Below are positions 19,244 through 30,402 of a stretch of 64,000 bases of DNA, in pieces. How positions within the stretch are numbered: the stretch's first letter is position 1; each line of letters begins with the position of its first letter. The stretch lies in contig NW_019173960.1 of assembly GCF_001642475.1 (NCBI RefSeq), positions 1-64,000 on the forward strand. Direction: 5' to 3'. This DNA comes from Fonsecaea monophora (Eukaryota; Ascomycota; Eurotiomycetes; Chaetothyriales; Herpotrichiellaceae). A model generated the notes under the pieces. It did no database searches and had not been told where the DNA came from. It saw only the letters and a list, made by a program, of their open reading frames with translations. Made by a program: the position numbers and the translations under genes.

Positions 19244-21871
19244 TCAAGTATATCCAAACGAAGTCCGGACCCCCTTATTCGCACGCCGACTCCTCCTCAC
19301 CGCCGTCCCGTCCTTCTGCTTGAGACTCTGCTCTGCATCTTGCTGTTTGACCTGTCGTTCGATTCTCTCCACCGCCGCGGCGACTTTACCTCCGTGTTTT
19401 GCCGCCTTCTTGTCCGATAGCGAGGGATGCCGCGTGCTAGTCCCTTGGACCTGTTCTGCTCCCGTTCCTCCTCCTTCTGCAGCCTCGGCAGCAGCTTCTC
19501 TCGTCTTCTTTTTGGCCCTTTCCACCAACTTCCCCACCGACGCCGTCGGCTTCCTGGTCACGTTCCGACTCCTTGGCTTCGCTGGCGAGCCCGTCACCGA
19601 GCGCTTCTCGACTTTCGCGCCGTGCACGGCCGACTTGCGCCGCTCGCCTCGCTTGGGTTGCTTGATCATAACAACCCCGTCATCTAGAATGGGAGGAGGA
19701 GCTGGTCTTGTGGGCGCCGACACGACGGGGCGGTGCTGATCAAGGGAAGGGATAGGTTCAGAGGTTGGCGGCGGGAGCGACAGTTCTCGTCCAAAGTCTC
19801 CTGGCAAGAGTGTTGGGGAAATATCTTTCATCTCGACATCTGTGTTGTCCCGTCTAGACAATGGAGATGGCGTCAATGAACGGCCAACATATGCGGGTGT
19901 CAACTCGCGTGCCCAGTTTGGTGGGGGTAGCTCGGGCTCGACGCTCTGGCGGACCTGATCTTGTTCTGGTACTGGTGGTGGCGGTGGCGGTGGCAGTCTC
20001 TGCTCGATGCTCTGTTGGACGTAGTCCTGAAGCACATCTGCCGCGTAGGGTGTCGAGGGCGTGGAATCGACAGGAGGGCGCGGAGTGTCTGGACGACTTG
20101 GGGGCATCGAGCTTCGCTGGCTGAACGCTGGCGTTGTCGGCTGTTGCATTGTTGGGGGTACGGACCCCTGTCGACTGTATACTCCTGCACTCCCACGTGG
20201 CGACGACGAGACGGGTCTAGGGCTCTCAATCAACTCTGTCAGCTTGAGATGCAGCGGACGAGAATCCTGGCGCGATACCAAAGTCGGCGTTCGCACCACC
20301 TTGACAGGTTCTTTCTCTCCGTGCAATGCCCTCTGGTCCGTTTCAGTCTCTGCTTTGCGACATGTGCAAGTTCCGGGAAAGCAGGAACAGTCGTATCCAT
20401 CTCTGCAGAGACATGGCTGAGGAGGCGGATGCGGCTGATTGTCCACCTCTATTCCCCTGACTGCCGAACAGCCTTCCTGGCATCCGCATCGGCCAGCCGG
20501 ACAGCAGCAGGTCCCTTCAGATGGACACCGGCAAGGCTGCAGCGCCTGGACTTCTGACACCGTCTTCTGCGGGTCTCCAGCGAAGGATTCACCCTGCTTC
20601 CATACTTCAGTCTGCGATGGTACGCCGTCGTCAAGCGCATGCACATCACAGTCGGCACAAGCACACTGGCCCGGCCGACAGTCGATCTTTCGACCCTGGA
20701 CCGCGCAGGCGCAACGCTTGACAGGCTCCGGGACCATCTCACCAGAGTGCTGGGCACATGTCTCGCAACGACACAGGCCCGGGAGACATGAACACGGCTT
20801 CTTCAAACCCGCGCAGCCGCAGCCTTGGTTGTCGGCGTGTCCTTCGAAACCCCATTTCCCCTCCGCCTCGCTCTGCAACCGCCTCGCTTGCTCGGTGGTG
20901 TGGTCGCAGCCCGAACACTCGCAGTACGCGGGATGACAGGCACATTCTGCAGTGGCGCAGCCGCAGGGGCAATTGTGAAGGCTTCCAGATCTGGTTTCTG
21001 GATATGGTCGTCGTTCTTGAAGCTGATCGTTCGGTGTCGAGACGTTGTGGAGTGGTATTTCATCTACCTTGCAGCCCGTCCCTTTTTTTTCTGGTGTCTC
21101 ACTCCGCAATACCTCCCCCGTCTCCTTCTCTTCATCATCCCCCTTCCTTGCCAAATCCATGTCATATTCACCCTGACCACGCACAGGCAGCACCAGTTCC
21201 ACCCCCGCCTCGGACGACGAGACGTTCAACTGGCCCTGCAACTGCTGACTGAGTCCGCAAGGAGAAGGCCGGTCGAAACTATCGTCGTCGTCGTGATGAT
21301 TATGATCAGAAGGCAAGGCGACGACACCAGCTGGACTGTCGTGTACTACCCCCGCGGCGGCATGCATCATCATCGACGCCTGGCCCTCCTCGTCGTCTCC
21401 GAGATCGCTGCTGTCTTCAAAAAGCGAGTCGAGGTCCGAGGACCGCCTCGCGCCCCGATGTCCGACGCTCGAGATGATGGGCGAATCCGAAAACGTCGGG
21501 CTGTAGCTGAGGTCGTTGGGCGGCTGGGCCTCGTGCCACCGCGACCGGTCGATGTCGTCGGGATACTGGGCCGCAGCCGCTGCCATCCCAGCTGTCTGCA
21601 TGCGTTGCTGATTCGATGTCGGCGTCCCGACACCCCAAGCGTCGTGGGGATTGTATGTCCCAAAGCCGCCGCCGTGGCTTGATACTCGTTGCGCCGAGTA
21701 GATCGGGCTCTGATGCTGATGTGGTGGTGGTCCTGAAAGAGCATGCTCGCCATGTGCTTGAGCTCCGTCCGCGTCCGTGGGAACCCGTCCTTCGTCCAGT
21801 TGATAGAGTGTCGAACTGCCCATTCCGTCGTAACGGAACTGCTCCCCGTCCTCCAACCACGACGACGGCAT
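19244..21871 (-). CDS. Large protein with five Cys-rich metal-binding-type repeats
   Basis: One exon encodes 875 residues. Residues about 300-505 hold five repeats with the layout C-x-C, 5-8 residues, C-x-C-x-P-x-x-C-x-C-x-x-C. Examples are CGCAGLKKPCSCLPGLCRC, CACAVQGRKIDCRPGQCAC and CRCPSEGTCCCPAGRCGC. The clustered C-x-C units recall the copper-binding arrays of fungal copper regulators and metallothioneins, so Cu(I) or zinc binding is likely. There is no copper-fist DNA-binding domain at the N-terminus. The N-terminal third is Asp/Ser/His-rich and the middle Pro-rich, probably disordered. The C-terminal 130 residues are Lys/Arg-rich with several possible nuclear signals. No signal peptide or membrane segment is visible. 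I suggest a nuclear or cytosolic metal-binding protein, not an enzyme. The gene is convergent with the regulator at 17-19 kb. Confidence 0.82.
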   Translation of the reverse strand: MPSSWLEDGEQFRYDGMGSSTLYQLDEGRVPTDADGAQAHGEHALSGPPPHQHQSPIYSAQRVSSHGGGFGTYNPHDAWGVGTPTSNQQRMQTAGMAAAAAQYPDDIDRSRWHEAQPPNDLSYSPTFSDSPIISSVGHRGARRSSDLDSLFEDSSDLGDDEEGQASMMMHAAAGVVHDSPAGVVALPSDHNHHDDDDSFDRPSPCGLSQQLQGQLNVSSSEAGVELVLPVRGQGEYDMDLARKGDDEEKETGEVLRSETPEKKGTGCKVDEIPLHNVSTPNDQLQERRPYPETRSGSLHNCPCGCATAECACHPAYCECSGCDHTTEQARRLQSEAEGKWGFEGHADNQGCGCAGLKKPCSCLPGLCRCETCAQHSGEMVPEPVKRCACAVQGRKIDCRPGQCACADCDVHALDDGVPSQTEVWKQGESFAGDPQKTVSEVQALQPCRCPSEGTCCCPAGRCGCQEGCSAVRGIEVDNQPHPPPQPCLCRDGYDCSCFPGTCTCRKAETETDQRALHGEKEPVKVVRTPTLVSRQDSRPLHLKLTELIESPRPVSSSPRGSAGVYSRQGSVPPTMQQPTTPAFSQRSSMPPSRPDTPRPPVDSTPSTPYAADVLQDYVQQSIEQRLPPPPPPPVPEQDQVRQSVEPELPPPNWARELTPAYVGRSLTPSPLSRRDNTDVEMKDISPTLLPGDFGRELSLPPPTSEPIPSLDQHRPVVSAPTRPAPPPILDDGVVMIKQPKRGERRKSAVHGAKVEKRSVTGSPAKPRSRNVTRKPTASVGKLVERAKKKTREAAAEAAEGGGTGAEQVQGTSTRHPSLSDKKAAKHGGKVAAAVERIERQVKQQDAEQSLKQKDGTAVRRSRRANKGVRTSFGYT

Positions 21872-22736
21872 CTTTTTTCGCTGTTTTCTCCACGTCTAGG
21901 ACTGCCTTGTTTAAGGGATACAGATTTCACTACCGATACCGACACCATTCAAACTACCGGCTCAGAACTGCACGGCCGCTCAAAGATTGCATTGTATATC
22001 GAAACACGTTGACGCACGATGTAGTTCTCGCGCGCGGCTCACAAACGAGAAATCAGATCGTCAACAATTAAATCAACAGACTTTTCGATAGAAAACTTGT
22101 GTTGTCGAGGGTATGCCAGGTATGTATGTATGCAGGGCATATATGCGTGAATGCATGTATGCCAGGTATGTATCTATGTGCATGTGTATGTATTATGGAC
22201 CTACCCTGGCACTTGGATCAAGGGGTTCAGGAATGTGGTATGAGGGCGGGCGGTAAATTAGTTAGTCGGCCAGCAGCCAGCAACGTGCATTCCACGGAGA
22301 AAAGAGGAACCAAAGCGCAAAGGACCGACGAAATGTATCATGCACGGCAGGACATGGAGAATGGGATGGAAAGTTTTATAACTAGAGACAACTTCCCAGT
22401 GAGGAGCGACTGGTTGATTCGATGTGGAATGGGCAGAAGATGGATCATTGCGTAACTGTGGTCGTTGGTCTAGCATGGCTCTTCCGAAGGCTTGATACTA
22501 ACGAGGTTGAAAGGGTCAATCAATGCAAGGGAGGACTATCCAGGGTGATGGCTTTATCTTCGGTTCGGCAAAGCAAAGCAGTGTCCATCCAAGAGCCTCA
22601 CATCGCCCAAGACCAGCGCTCAGTCTTCTGCACCCAGCTAGCTCACCTTACCACTTCCCTCGATGTCGATATCGTGTCGAGCAGGAACAATGGCAGGAGA
22701 AAAAGAAAAGAAAAACCAGAATCACCCCCGGCTGAA
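21872..22736. other. Intergenic region with degenerate ATGTATG-type repeats
   Basis: This 865-bp stretch lies between the Cys-repeat gene's start and the end of the secreted protein gene. From 22106 to 22195 it is made of imperfect GTATGTATGCAGG/ATGCCAGGTATGTAT units. It should include the Cys-repeat gene's promoter. I see no coding region. Confidence 0.45.
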
Positions 22737-25700
22737 TCACTGCAAGTCTCCATCAACAGTGTCTGGCGGCGACAGATCTTTCCTCGCAGCAATGAGCGTC
22801 CACCGCATGCAGTCCGCCCAGTACATTCCACCGACCCTGGTCCACTGGCCGAGGCCTCTCTTCTTTGCTTCCGAATTTGAGAAATCGCCTGTTGATAGTC
22901 AGTAAAAAAAAAAAAAAGAAAAAAAAAAACCACATCTTCCCACAAGTCTTTGGGGTCGAGCAAAACTTACATTCTTTGGTGATGTGATTCCAGAACGTCG
23001 AGACGCATTTGTCCTGGCCATATTTCTTCATCGAGACACCGTTGACCAGTGGCGTGCCTGTCGGCGAAGGACACCCGTTGTAGTCGAAGGCGAGACCAAT
23101 GGTCAGATCATAGTCGAATGCCGAGTCCCCGTTCGATGGAAACAGATCACATTCACCTGGGGACACCACCTCTGAGCTTGACGTAGCGGCAAATGAAAGT
23201 CCCTGGTAAAGAACGATGTCGCGATCAACCAGCTTCTTGCAAAACTTCTTGATGGGGCCTTTGTCCAACTGGAATGGCGAGAAAGGGAGACCCGAGTTCC
23301 AGACGGTTGCGACCGCACTCGTCGCTTGTCCGCTGACAGGGGTGGCACAGTTCACAACCCCGGCCTTGGCTGGGCTTGTAGTGGTGGTGAAGGCAGTCCA
23401 GTGGGCACAGTACGAAGTCTGCTCGTCTGCATTCGGAACAGTGGTTGACACGGTCTTGAGGCCCCACGAATCTGTACAGCTTGCACTACCAAACGCAGCC
23501 TCTCCGTCACAGGTGAAGATCGAGACCTCGCTGTAGCTTCTGGCTATACTTGTGAGGGTTGGATGTGCTCCGGTCCCTGCAGAGATCCGGGGAGTCGAAG
23601 TGGTTCTGCTCACCAAAGAGACCCCCGATGAACCAAACGTCCACGGTCCACTTGGGCCCAATGTGGGAAGTAGCCTCGACGAGACCAGTGTAGAAGAAAC
23701 CATTACACCTCCAGAGTAGACTTCGCTGAACACGTCGCCGTCGTCATCTGTCACTAGCACTGTGAAATCCCGCAGGCTGCTTGGAAGGGTCGGCGTTGTG
23801 ATAGGAGGGCTAGAGATCGTCGAACTATGAGATGTCAAGGATGTCGAATGCGACGTGCTCGTGGTAGTGCTCGAAGTGGTGTTGCCCATGGTCTGCGTGG
23901 TGTTTAACGAGAAGCTGAAAGTACTGAATATCGTCGTTGCGTTGTCAGGGATTGGTGGAAACTGAGTAATCCACGAGGCAATCTGAGCAGATATCGCTGG
24001 GTCATTCCACCAGGGACTGACAGTGCAGGCTGGAGCCGTCGTTGAGGTGCTGACAGTAGTAGTCGTGAACGTGTCCGTCCCAGAGCACTGTGTAACAGTC
24101 GTGCATGACCGAGTGCACGATTGAGTGCCAGAGACTGTACCATTCGCGCTCAATGTCGAGCAAATGTCGAGGCAGGAAGAGAATGCCGTAGACGAGCAGG
24201 AGCTGGACGAACTCGATGAGCTCGATGAGCTAGACGATCTTAAGGTACCCGACGAGCTTGTAGAATCTGTGGTCGCCGTAGCTGATGGACTTGCAGAAGG
24301 GTTGTTGTTGTTGTCAGTACAGGGCGCTGCTGAACAACTGGTCGTAGGCAAGGTCATAGAGGCCACAGGCGCAGGAGGGACTGGAGGAAGAACGGGAATC
24401 TGCATCGATTAGTCTCACAAGAAAGGCACAGGTTGAGATTTGGAATACGCACCGGTGGCAATGGAAATCCATTCGAGCCTTGATCACTGCACGGTCTCTT
24501 GCATCCCAACCCGAAAATGCAACCAGCCATAGCCGCCGCCCAGTCGAGGACATCTCCACAATCACCCTGACACAGAGGGCCGATACAACTCCAGGACCAG
24601 AACGGAAAGACAACGTAGCCACCCTCGATGCTCCGAGTGCTTTGTGAAAGCGTAGCACTCCATGTGACGTCCGTAGTACTGCTACTGCCGCTTGTTCTGG
24701 ACACGCCCCGCTCGGTAATAATGCTCCACGGTTCTGGTGTTGTGGTATCGGAGGTGAAGCCACTAGGGAGCGAATGCACAACGCCTGACGAACCAGCAGA
24801 AGTAGTCACAGAGCAAATCCAGCCATCCGCACAGCTTGAGCCCGTTGGCGTTTGGGCGTAACACAGCGGGTCTGCAAGCCAACAGTACGGGCAGACGCAG
24901 TTCTCTGTACTTGCCGCGACGATTGCCCCAGACATCACCGTGGTGCTTTCCGCAACAGGCCAGGACCAGCACCATGGGAGAAGATTGTAAGTGCTTGGTG
25001 CGGATTGATTGGCTGAGTAAGAATAGGAACATGCCATGTCGCCAGTCAGAGAGAGCATGGGAAGGGCGGATGCAGAGGTAACCGCGGGAGGAGTCATTGT
25101 GATTCCCGGAACAAGGGTGACCGTGCCACTAGATGATGGGCTTGGCTCAGATACGCCTGCTGAACTAGCGACAGTGCTGGAAGAAGAGCCGTTGCTGACT
25201 GAAGTTGAATGTGTTTCTCCTGCAGAGAAGCTTGACTCAGATACAAGTGTTGCAGAATTTGACGACTCAGGAATCACGGGCACAGTACTGGAACCAGTAT
25301 CCTGTGTTGTTGAGGAAACCTGCACAATACTGATTGTAGTTCGAATGACAGTCACGAATGTTGTCGAACTTAGATCAATCGTACTGGTGAATGAAGTCCT
25401 GATTTCAGAGGCAGCAGTGACATTTGAAGTCAAAGCAAAAGGGACTGAATTCACAGTCGATGAGCTCATGTTGGTCTCTGGTCCTTGTGCTGACATTGTA
25501 CTTCCAGCCAGTGTACTTCCAGATGGGCTGCTATTGCTTGACATGGATGGAACGATGCTCGACGTTCCATTAGCAGGGAAAGGCGGAAAAATGGTCAATG
25601 TACTGGCTGAATGGACAGGTGGAGTCGTGCTCGATGTACCATCAGCGGATGAAGGTTGAACCGTGATCGATGTGCTGTCTGAAGGGACAGATGAAGCCAA

Positions 25701-26633
25701 CGTCGATGTATCATTAGCAGGTAAAGGTGGAACCACAGTCGTAGTATCGATACCTGGAACAGGTGGAATCGCGTTCGAGGTGCTGTTCGCAGGGACAGAC
25801 GGAGCCATACTTGATGTGCCCTCGGTGGGTGAAGGTGGAACCACAGTCGACGTACCGTTGTCTGCAACAGGGGGAACAACGCTCGAGGTGCTGTTGGCAG
25901 GAAAGGGCTCACTTATGCTTGATTGTGCAACAGGTTGCGAAAAGTTTGATGCACTCATCACAGACATTGTGGCCTGAGATTCATGTTGAGTTGACTGAGA
26001 GACCACAGACAATGAGTCTTGAGAGGCAGAGCCGCCAGTGGAAGGGAAAACTGAGGCTGCCTGAGTATCGGATGTCCCATTCGTAGAGACACTGGACAGA
26101 GACTCGCTTGACGTAGAGAGAACACTGCTGAGTGATTGTATGCTAGAAGGACCCGGCATTGAAGACATATTGCCAGATGGAGTGAACCCTGCACTTATTG
26201 AGCCAGTTGACAACGAGTCCGACGAGGAGGAAGGTGAGGTCGAAGCCGACATGGTGAAGGCGGAAGAACCCTGCGAGACAGACGTGCTAGGACCAAATCC
26301 ACTCATGGACGACTGATCCCAAGGCACTGACGAGGTGTTGATGCCGCCATAAGTAGGCTCTGAGGAAGGAGTTGAAACAGCAACCGAAGAATTGCTTGTT
26401 GAGGTGGTGGTAATGCTCCAATCTCCCCAAGGGTGCGGACCTGGTCCCAACATTAATGGACGACTTTGAAAAGAATGGGAACACGTACCAAAATGAGGGG
26501 GCTCATGGTTGCATGTAGGACAGTCACCTGCCAGATCGACGCGCTTGATGTTCGATCCAGGCTGCGCCGCGTGAACAGAGCTGCTCAGGCTCGCGACAAA
26601 CCCGAGCAGAACGAGACTGATAAGAGGCACCAT
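22737..26633 (-). CDS. Secreted Ser/Thr-rich protein with 12-residue repeats and a Cys-containing C-terminal domain
   Basis: Three exons (26633-24453, 24399-22971, 22888-22737) join in frame to give 1,253 residues. MVPLISLVLLGFVASLSSS is a clear signal peptide; an in-frame ATG at 26666 would add 11 residues. Residues about 240-360 are a 12-residue tandem repeat, consensus PPxPANxTSSVV, with many N-glycosylation sequons. Two Cys-containing, Trp-rich modules follow (LPWCWSWPV..., FPFWSWSCIGPLCQGDCG). After more Ser/Thr-rich linker comes a C-terminal domain of about 200 residues (KKFCKKLVDRD, FDYNGCPSP, CVSTFWNHITKEC, GGMYWADCMRW). That end resembles the Cys-containing tail of some fungal class V chitinases, but no GH18 domain is present and no GPI signal is visible. 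A cell-wall or secreted adhesin-like role is inferred. The second intron contains long A and T runs. Confidence 0.82.
25545..25912 (-). repeat. About ten 36-bp coding repeats (12-residue period)
   Basis: Inside the secreted protein gene the 12-residue unit PPxPANxTSSVV recurs about ten times without gaps, for instance PPSPTEGTSSMA, PSVPANSTSNAI, PPVPGIDTTTVV and PPLPANDTSTLA. Several copies carry an N-x-S/T sequon. Such arrays vary in number between strains of other fungi. Confidence 0.75.
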
Positions 26634-26743
26634 GACAGTGCGCGAGCAAGTACTTGTAATGAGCATCTGACTGACAAGTGTCGATCTTCAAAGCTCACCA
26701 ACCATGTAAGAGAGAGAAAAGATTGTAAGGTTAAATTCAAGAT

Positions 26744-26782
<39 letters not shown>

Positions 26783-28001
26783 CAGGCCGACAGTCCATCT
26801 TCACTTCTTGTGCAAAATTCACGGTGTGTCACTGGGAAACATGTCACTGAGAAAACAAGTAACGACACAGAAGTGCAGAATCTTGGTGGTGACATTGTGG
26901 TGAAGACGCGAGAGAGACAAACCTACCAGTGAGGATTCTGGAAATGGTCGCTTATCTTGTCCAGGTAGTTGTCTTCACTCTGAGTAGAGTCCAAGTTTGC
27001 CGCCGCTTGAAACATCTGGTGAAGATTTCCACGAACATCAAAGTTCCTATCTTGATGAGAATTGTTCCGCGTGACTTGACTTGATCTTTGTCTTTGTTCC
27101 GTGTTACCAGTAACTTCAACTCCCAAACTCACCCAGACCATTCTTGTCTGTTGGAAATATGAACAACGTATCCCAGGCATGTCTCAAATTGAGCAATCTC
27201 GATCTCGTCCCCGGGGGAGGGGGGGAATTGTTAATATCATTTTCCTGGTCACTAATGATGTCGATAGCGCGAACTTTGTCTCTGTCTTCCGAATGATTCC
27301 CATATGTCGAGACGTCGTCCCCCTCGAATGCAGACCGTCGTTCAACCTCTCTAATATCTGCTCGACAGGAGTCATGACAGAGTGTTGGCCACAGGGAAAC
27401 ATGCACGTCGACCGGCATGACAGAGAACACACCCAGGTGCATGAAAGACCATACCAGAGCAGTCGTCAGAGGTCCGGCATCCGAAATGGTATCTGATTGT
27501 CAAAGCTAGAAGCATATGTGGTACTCAGCAGCAGGTGATCACGAGTCACTTCAACCCACCAAGGCTAGGCATCCTGTGCCTATATATGGAGTACAGTGGC
27601 AGGGTCGGACTTCCCCGAGCATCTCAGGCAAGGTCTGGCGTTCGTGGGTGTTGGAGGAAGTGTCTCGGTGTATCACTTCTCCATTGCCTCCATTTGAAAC
27701 AATGGATCTTCCCATCTTTCCCCGCACACTTTGTCCAGCGTCTTCTGTGGGGAACCTCAAGGCTGACCGTCTCGAGAAGTCATGAGAAGCGGACATGGGG
27801 CTTCGGCAGATGTATCGAAAATGAACGGAGAATTGCCGAATGTCTGCTCTGGAACGTTACAGTCCTGATCGACAAGATATAAGACAAAATGATGGCCTGC
27901 CCGGTGCCAGCTCGTCGTAGCCCCCTTAAATCGCATTGAACTGCTCCTAACCCCGATTCGACAGTGAAGCTTGCAATTCGGAATCTTTGTTTGTCGCCAC
28001 G
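26634..28001. other. Intergenic region with an (AT)16 microsatellite and a doubtful coding stretch
   Basis: About 1.4 kb between divergent genes. An (AT)16 run lies at 26747-26778. On the minus strand, 26923-27442 contains open frames with good splice-like signals: GTGAGT near 27130, GATAG near 27050 and GTAGGT near 26923. One segment reads NLHQMFQAAANLDSTQSEDN. I could not join these into a complete gene with a start and stop, so it is not called as one. The rest should include two promoters. Confidence 0.35.
26747..26778. repeat. (AT)16 microsatellite
   Basis: Sixteen uninterrupted AT dinucleotides lie about 115 bp upstream of the secreted protein start, probably in its promoter or 5' untranslated region. 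Confidence 0.95.
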
Positions 28002-29117
28002 ATGCCCGGCCTTCTCCTAACTCCAGACACAGAATTCAAGAAGATCCAGATCAAGAAGCTGCATCCAACATTCGCGGCCGAGATTGAAGGTGTTGATTTC
28101 TCCAAGCCAATTCCGGACGACGTCTTCAGCGAGATCCTGGCAGCTTCTGCAAAGGTAAGTCCCTGGGATGGAGACCATTTGCCTTGCCACAGCTTACAAG
28201 ACTCTGACTGCTTCGTAGTATGGAGTGATTGTGTTCCGAAAGACCGGGCTTGACGACAAAGGACACGTTGAGTTTTCTCGCCGGTTCGGAGAGTTGGACG
28301 ATATCAGGCCGTACATGACCAACGGGAGAAAGCCACGATATGAATACTATGAGCTTTTTGACGCCGGCAATATCGACCCCGATACGAACACTGTTCTGTC
28401 ACCAGATAGTCCCCGCGCACAATACAACAAGGGTAACGCCCTATATCACGTCGATTCGTCGTTCAACCCCCGGAGGGCATCATACTCGATCTTGAAAGCT
28501 CACGAACTGCCACCACCAAATACCGGAGGCCATACCGGATTTGCCGATACGCGGACGGCATTTGATGAACTGGATCCTGAGTTGAAGGCAGAGCTGCTGG
28601 AGAAGAATTATATCGGTGCCCATTCCCTCTATTCGTCGCGCAAGAAGGCGGCGCCGGAGTACTTCAAAGATGTCGATGTGAACAATTTTCCGATGCACAA
28701 GCATCGTATTGTGCAGAAGCATGAACCGTCAGGTCGAATGAATTTGTACATTGCTGCCCATCTGGACCACATCGTGGATGTATCACCAGAGAAGTCGAAG
28801 GAGCTTATGGACAAGCTTATGGCGCACGCCACGCAGGACAAGTATACCCTCAGTATTCCATGGAACGATCCTGGTGACATGGTCATCTGGGACAACACGT
28901 AAGTTCAATCATTTCCCCCCTTAACATCGTCTAACCCGCAGCAAACGCTGATTCGAAATATAGCTGTGTTATGCATCGTGCCGAAGGCGGTTCTTTCGCG
29001 GGAAAATACCGACGAGATCTGAGGAGGACCACAGTGCACGATGACAGTTCTGAGGCCTGGGGTCTTAACAGGGCGGGACAGGATGAGAGACCAGGCTTCG
29101 TATTGTACGACTTGTGA
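28002..29117 (+). CDS. TauD/TfdA-type Fe(II)/2-oxoglutarate dioxygenase
   Basis: Three exons (28002-28154, 28219-28898, 28964-29117) give 328 residues of a TauD/TfdA-family oxygenase. This family uses 2-oxoglutarate and O2 to hydroxylate and cleave substrates such as taurine, alkylsulfonates or 2,4-D-type ethers. The iron-binding facial triad is visible as the His and Asp of ALYHVDSSFNP and a distal His in CVMHRAEGG. The 2-oxoglutarate-binding Arg lies in the following KYRRDLRRTTVHD. The N-terminal segment IKKLHPTFAAEIEGVDFSKP is typical. The likely role is use of an organosulfur or aromatic-ether compound as nutrient, but the substrate is not readable. The start is the first ATG of the frame. 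Confidence 0.93.
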
Positions 29118-29612
29118 AACCCGATCCTAGAGACCATGCTGACTATTGACAGTTTCAACCAGGCCTTGCCAAAGGCTGTAAAGGCGTGAGAAGCATTGAA
29201 ATGGTAGACAGAGGATCTACCCTGTAGCGTGAGACAGAGTTGGGTATTGCGAGCAAGTCAGGACTAAGAACCTCGTATAATAGCGCAAGGCTGCAGCCCA
29301 GCCTTGGAATGTCTTGGCATATATTATGTAACCGCAGCGGGCAATTCACTAAGTATCTCGTACTCGTCCTGCTCTTGTCCCGCATTGCTGCTTGACAGCC
29401 TCTTGCATTGAATTTCTCGGCCACGCAACTACACTACAATCTCTTCCTGTAACTTCGTCAGACCTGAATCATATCATCGACGCCACAATCTGAGAAATCG
29501 TACTTTGTTCCCGTCTTCTCAGGCTAACAGCCGTCGACATATCCCAGTCCCGCATCACTCCCCCGCCAACAACCAGGCATAAGCAGCAGGACTGCACCCG
29601 TCCCCCTCCACG
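29118..29612. other. Intergenic, no gene seen
   Basis: About 500 bp between the dioxygenase and the ARPC5 gene. It should include the dioxygenase 3' end and the ARPC5 promoter. No further feature is supported. Confidence 0.4.
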
Positions 29613-30188
29613 ATGGCCAACATAAACTGGCGCACGATAAACGTCGACGCCTACGACCCGGACTCTGCGTTGAACTTTCCCCTTTCCACCCTCCTCCCTG
29701 CCAACCTACCCGCACCCTCCACATCCTCCGAGTCAGCACAGCTAGGCCAACAAATCCGGCAACTCCTCCGGGCAGGGGACAGCCTGGGTGCTCTACAGTC
29801 GGCGCTGGAAACCGCCCCTCTGGCTGGCGACGAGGGCGCAAAGCAAGTCCACCTCACCACCGTCTTGGAGGTGCTGCAAGGCATCAGGCAGAGCGATGTC
29901 AGTCGGATATTGACGGAGATGCTGAAACAGCCGGGCGGCGCGGCGCTGGGAGATACCCTGATGAAGTACATATACAAGGGCATGGCCAGTGGGAGCAGCA
30001 CCGGTAGCGGCAAAGGAGTGAGTCCGCAGGTGACTGGGACGGGGTTCAGTCAAATTCAATCGCGGAACTTTGGAGAAGGTGGAGGTGGTCAGGTCATGAG
30101 TGTGTTGCTGAGCTGGCATGAGAAGCTGACGGAGGTCGTGGGCGTGGGCGGGATTGTGAGGGTCATGTCTGATCGACGGACGGTATAA
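29613..30188 (+). CDS. arc15: Arp2/3 complex 16-kDa subunit (ARPC5)
   Basis: A single exon encodes 191 residues. ARPC5 is the p16 subunit of the Arp2/3 complex, which nucleates branched actin filaments at endocytic patches. The start MANINWRTINVDAYDPDS, the helix-rich core (IRQLLRAGDSLGALQSAL, VLEVLQGIRQSDVSRIL, LMKYIYKGM) and the C-terminal WHEKLTEVVGVGGIVRVM are all family-typical. Fungal members often have a Gly/Ser insert before the last helix, as here around residues 128-160. It converges with the dynactin subunit gene after about 210 bp. Confidence 0.95.
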   Translation: MANINWRTINVDAYDPDSALNFPLSTLLPANLPAPSTSSESAQLGQQIRQLLRAGDSLGALQSALETAPLAGDEGAKQVHLTTVLEVLQGIRQSDVSRILTEMLKQPGGAALGDTLMKYIYKGMASGSSTGSGKGVSPQVTGTGFSQIQSRNFGEGGGGQVMSVLLSWHEKLTEVVGVGGIVRVMSDRRTV

Positions 30189-30402
30189 ATACATGCCAAC
30201 AAGCGGGTCTAATCTTCCACACTCTCCTATAACATCGAGGAGTTCATGGGCCGGTCGTACTGGCGGGTGGTCTGCTGAAATGGAAAGACATCCCTGGGCA
30301 GATGTCAAAGATAGACGAATGGCACGGTGCTCAACATAATGGGTAATTCCAGGACAGGGTATCTCTCCGAGACCTGGCTGCTATCAACAGGGGATTTTCC
30401 CA

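Noticed and set aside
20825..21682. 285-codon plus-strand open frame
   Set aside because: It overlaps the Cys-repeat gene in antisense. Its sequence is Arg/Val/His-biased and lacks domains.
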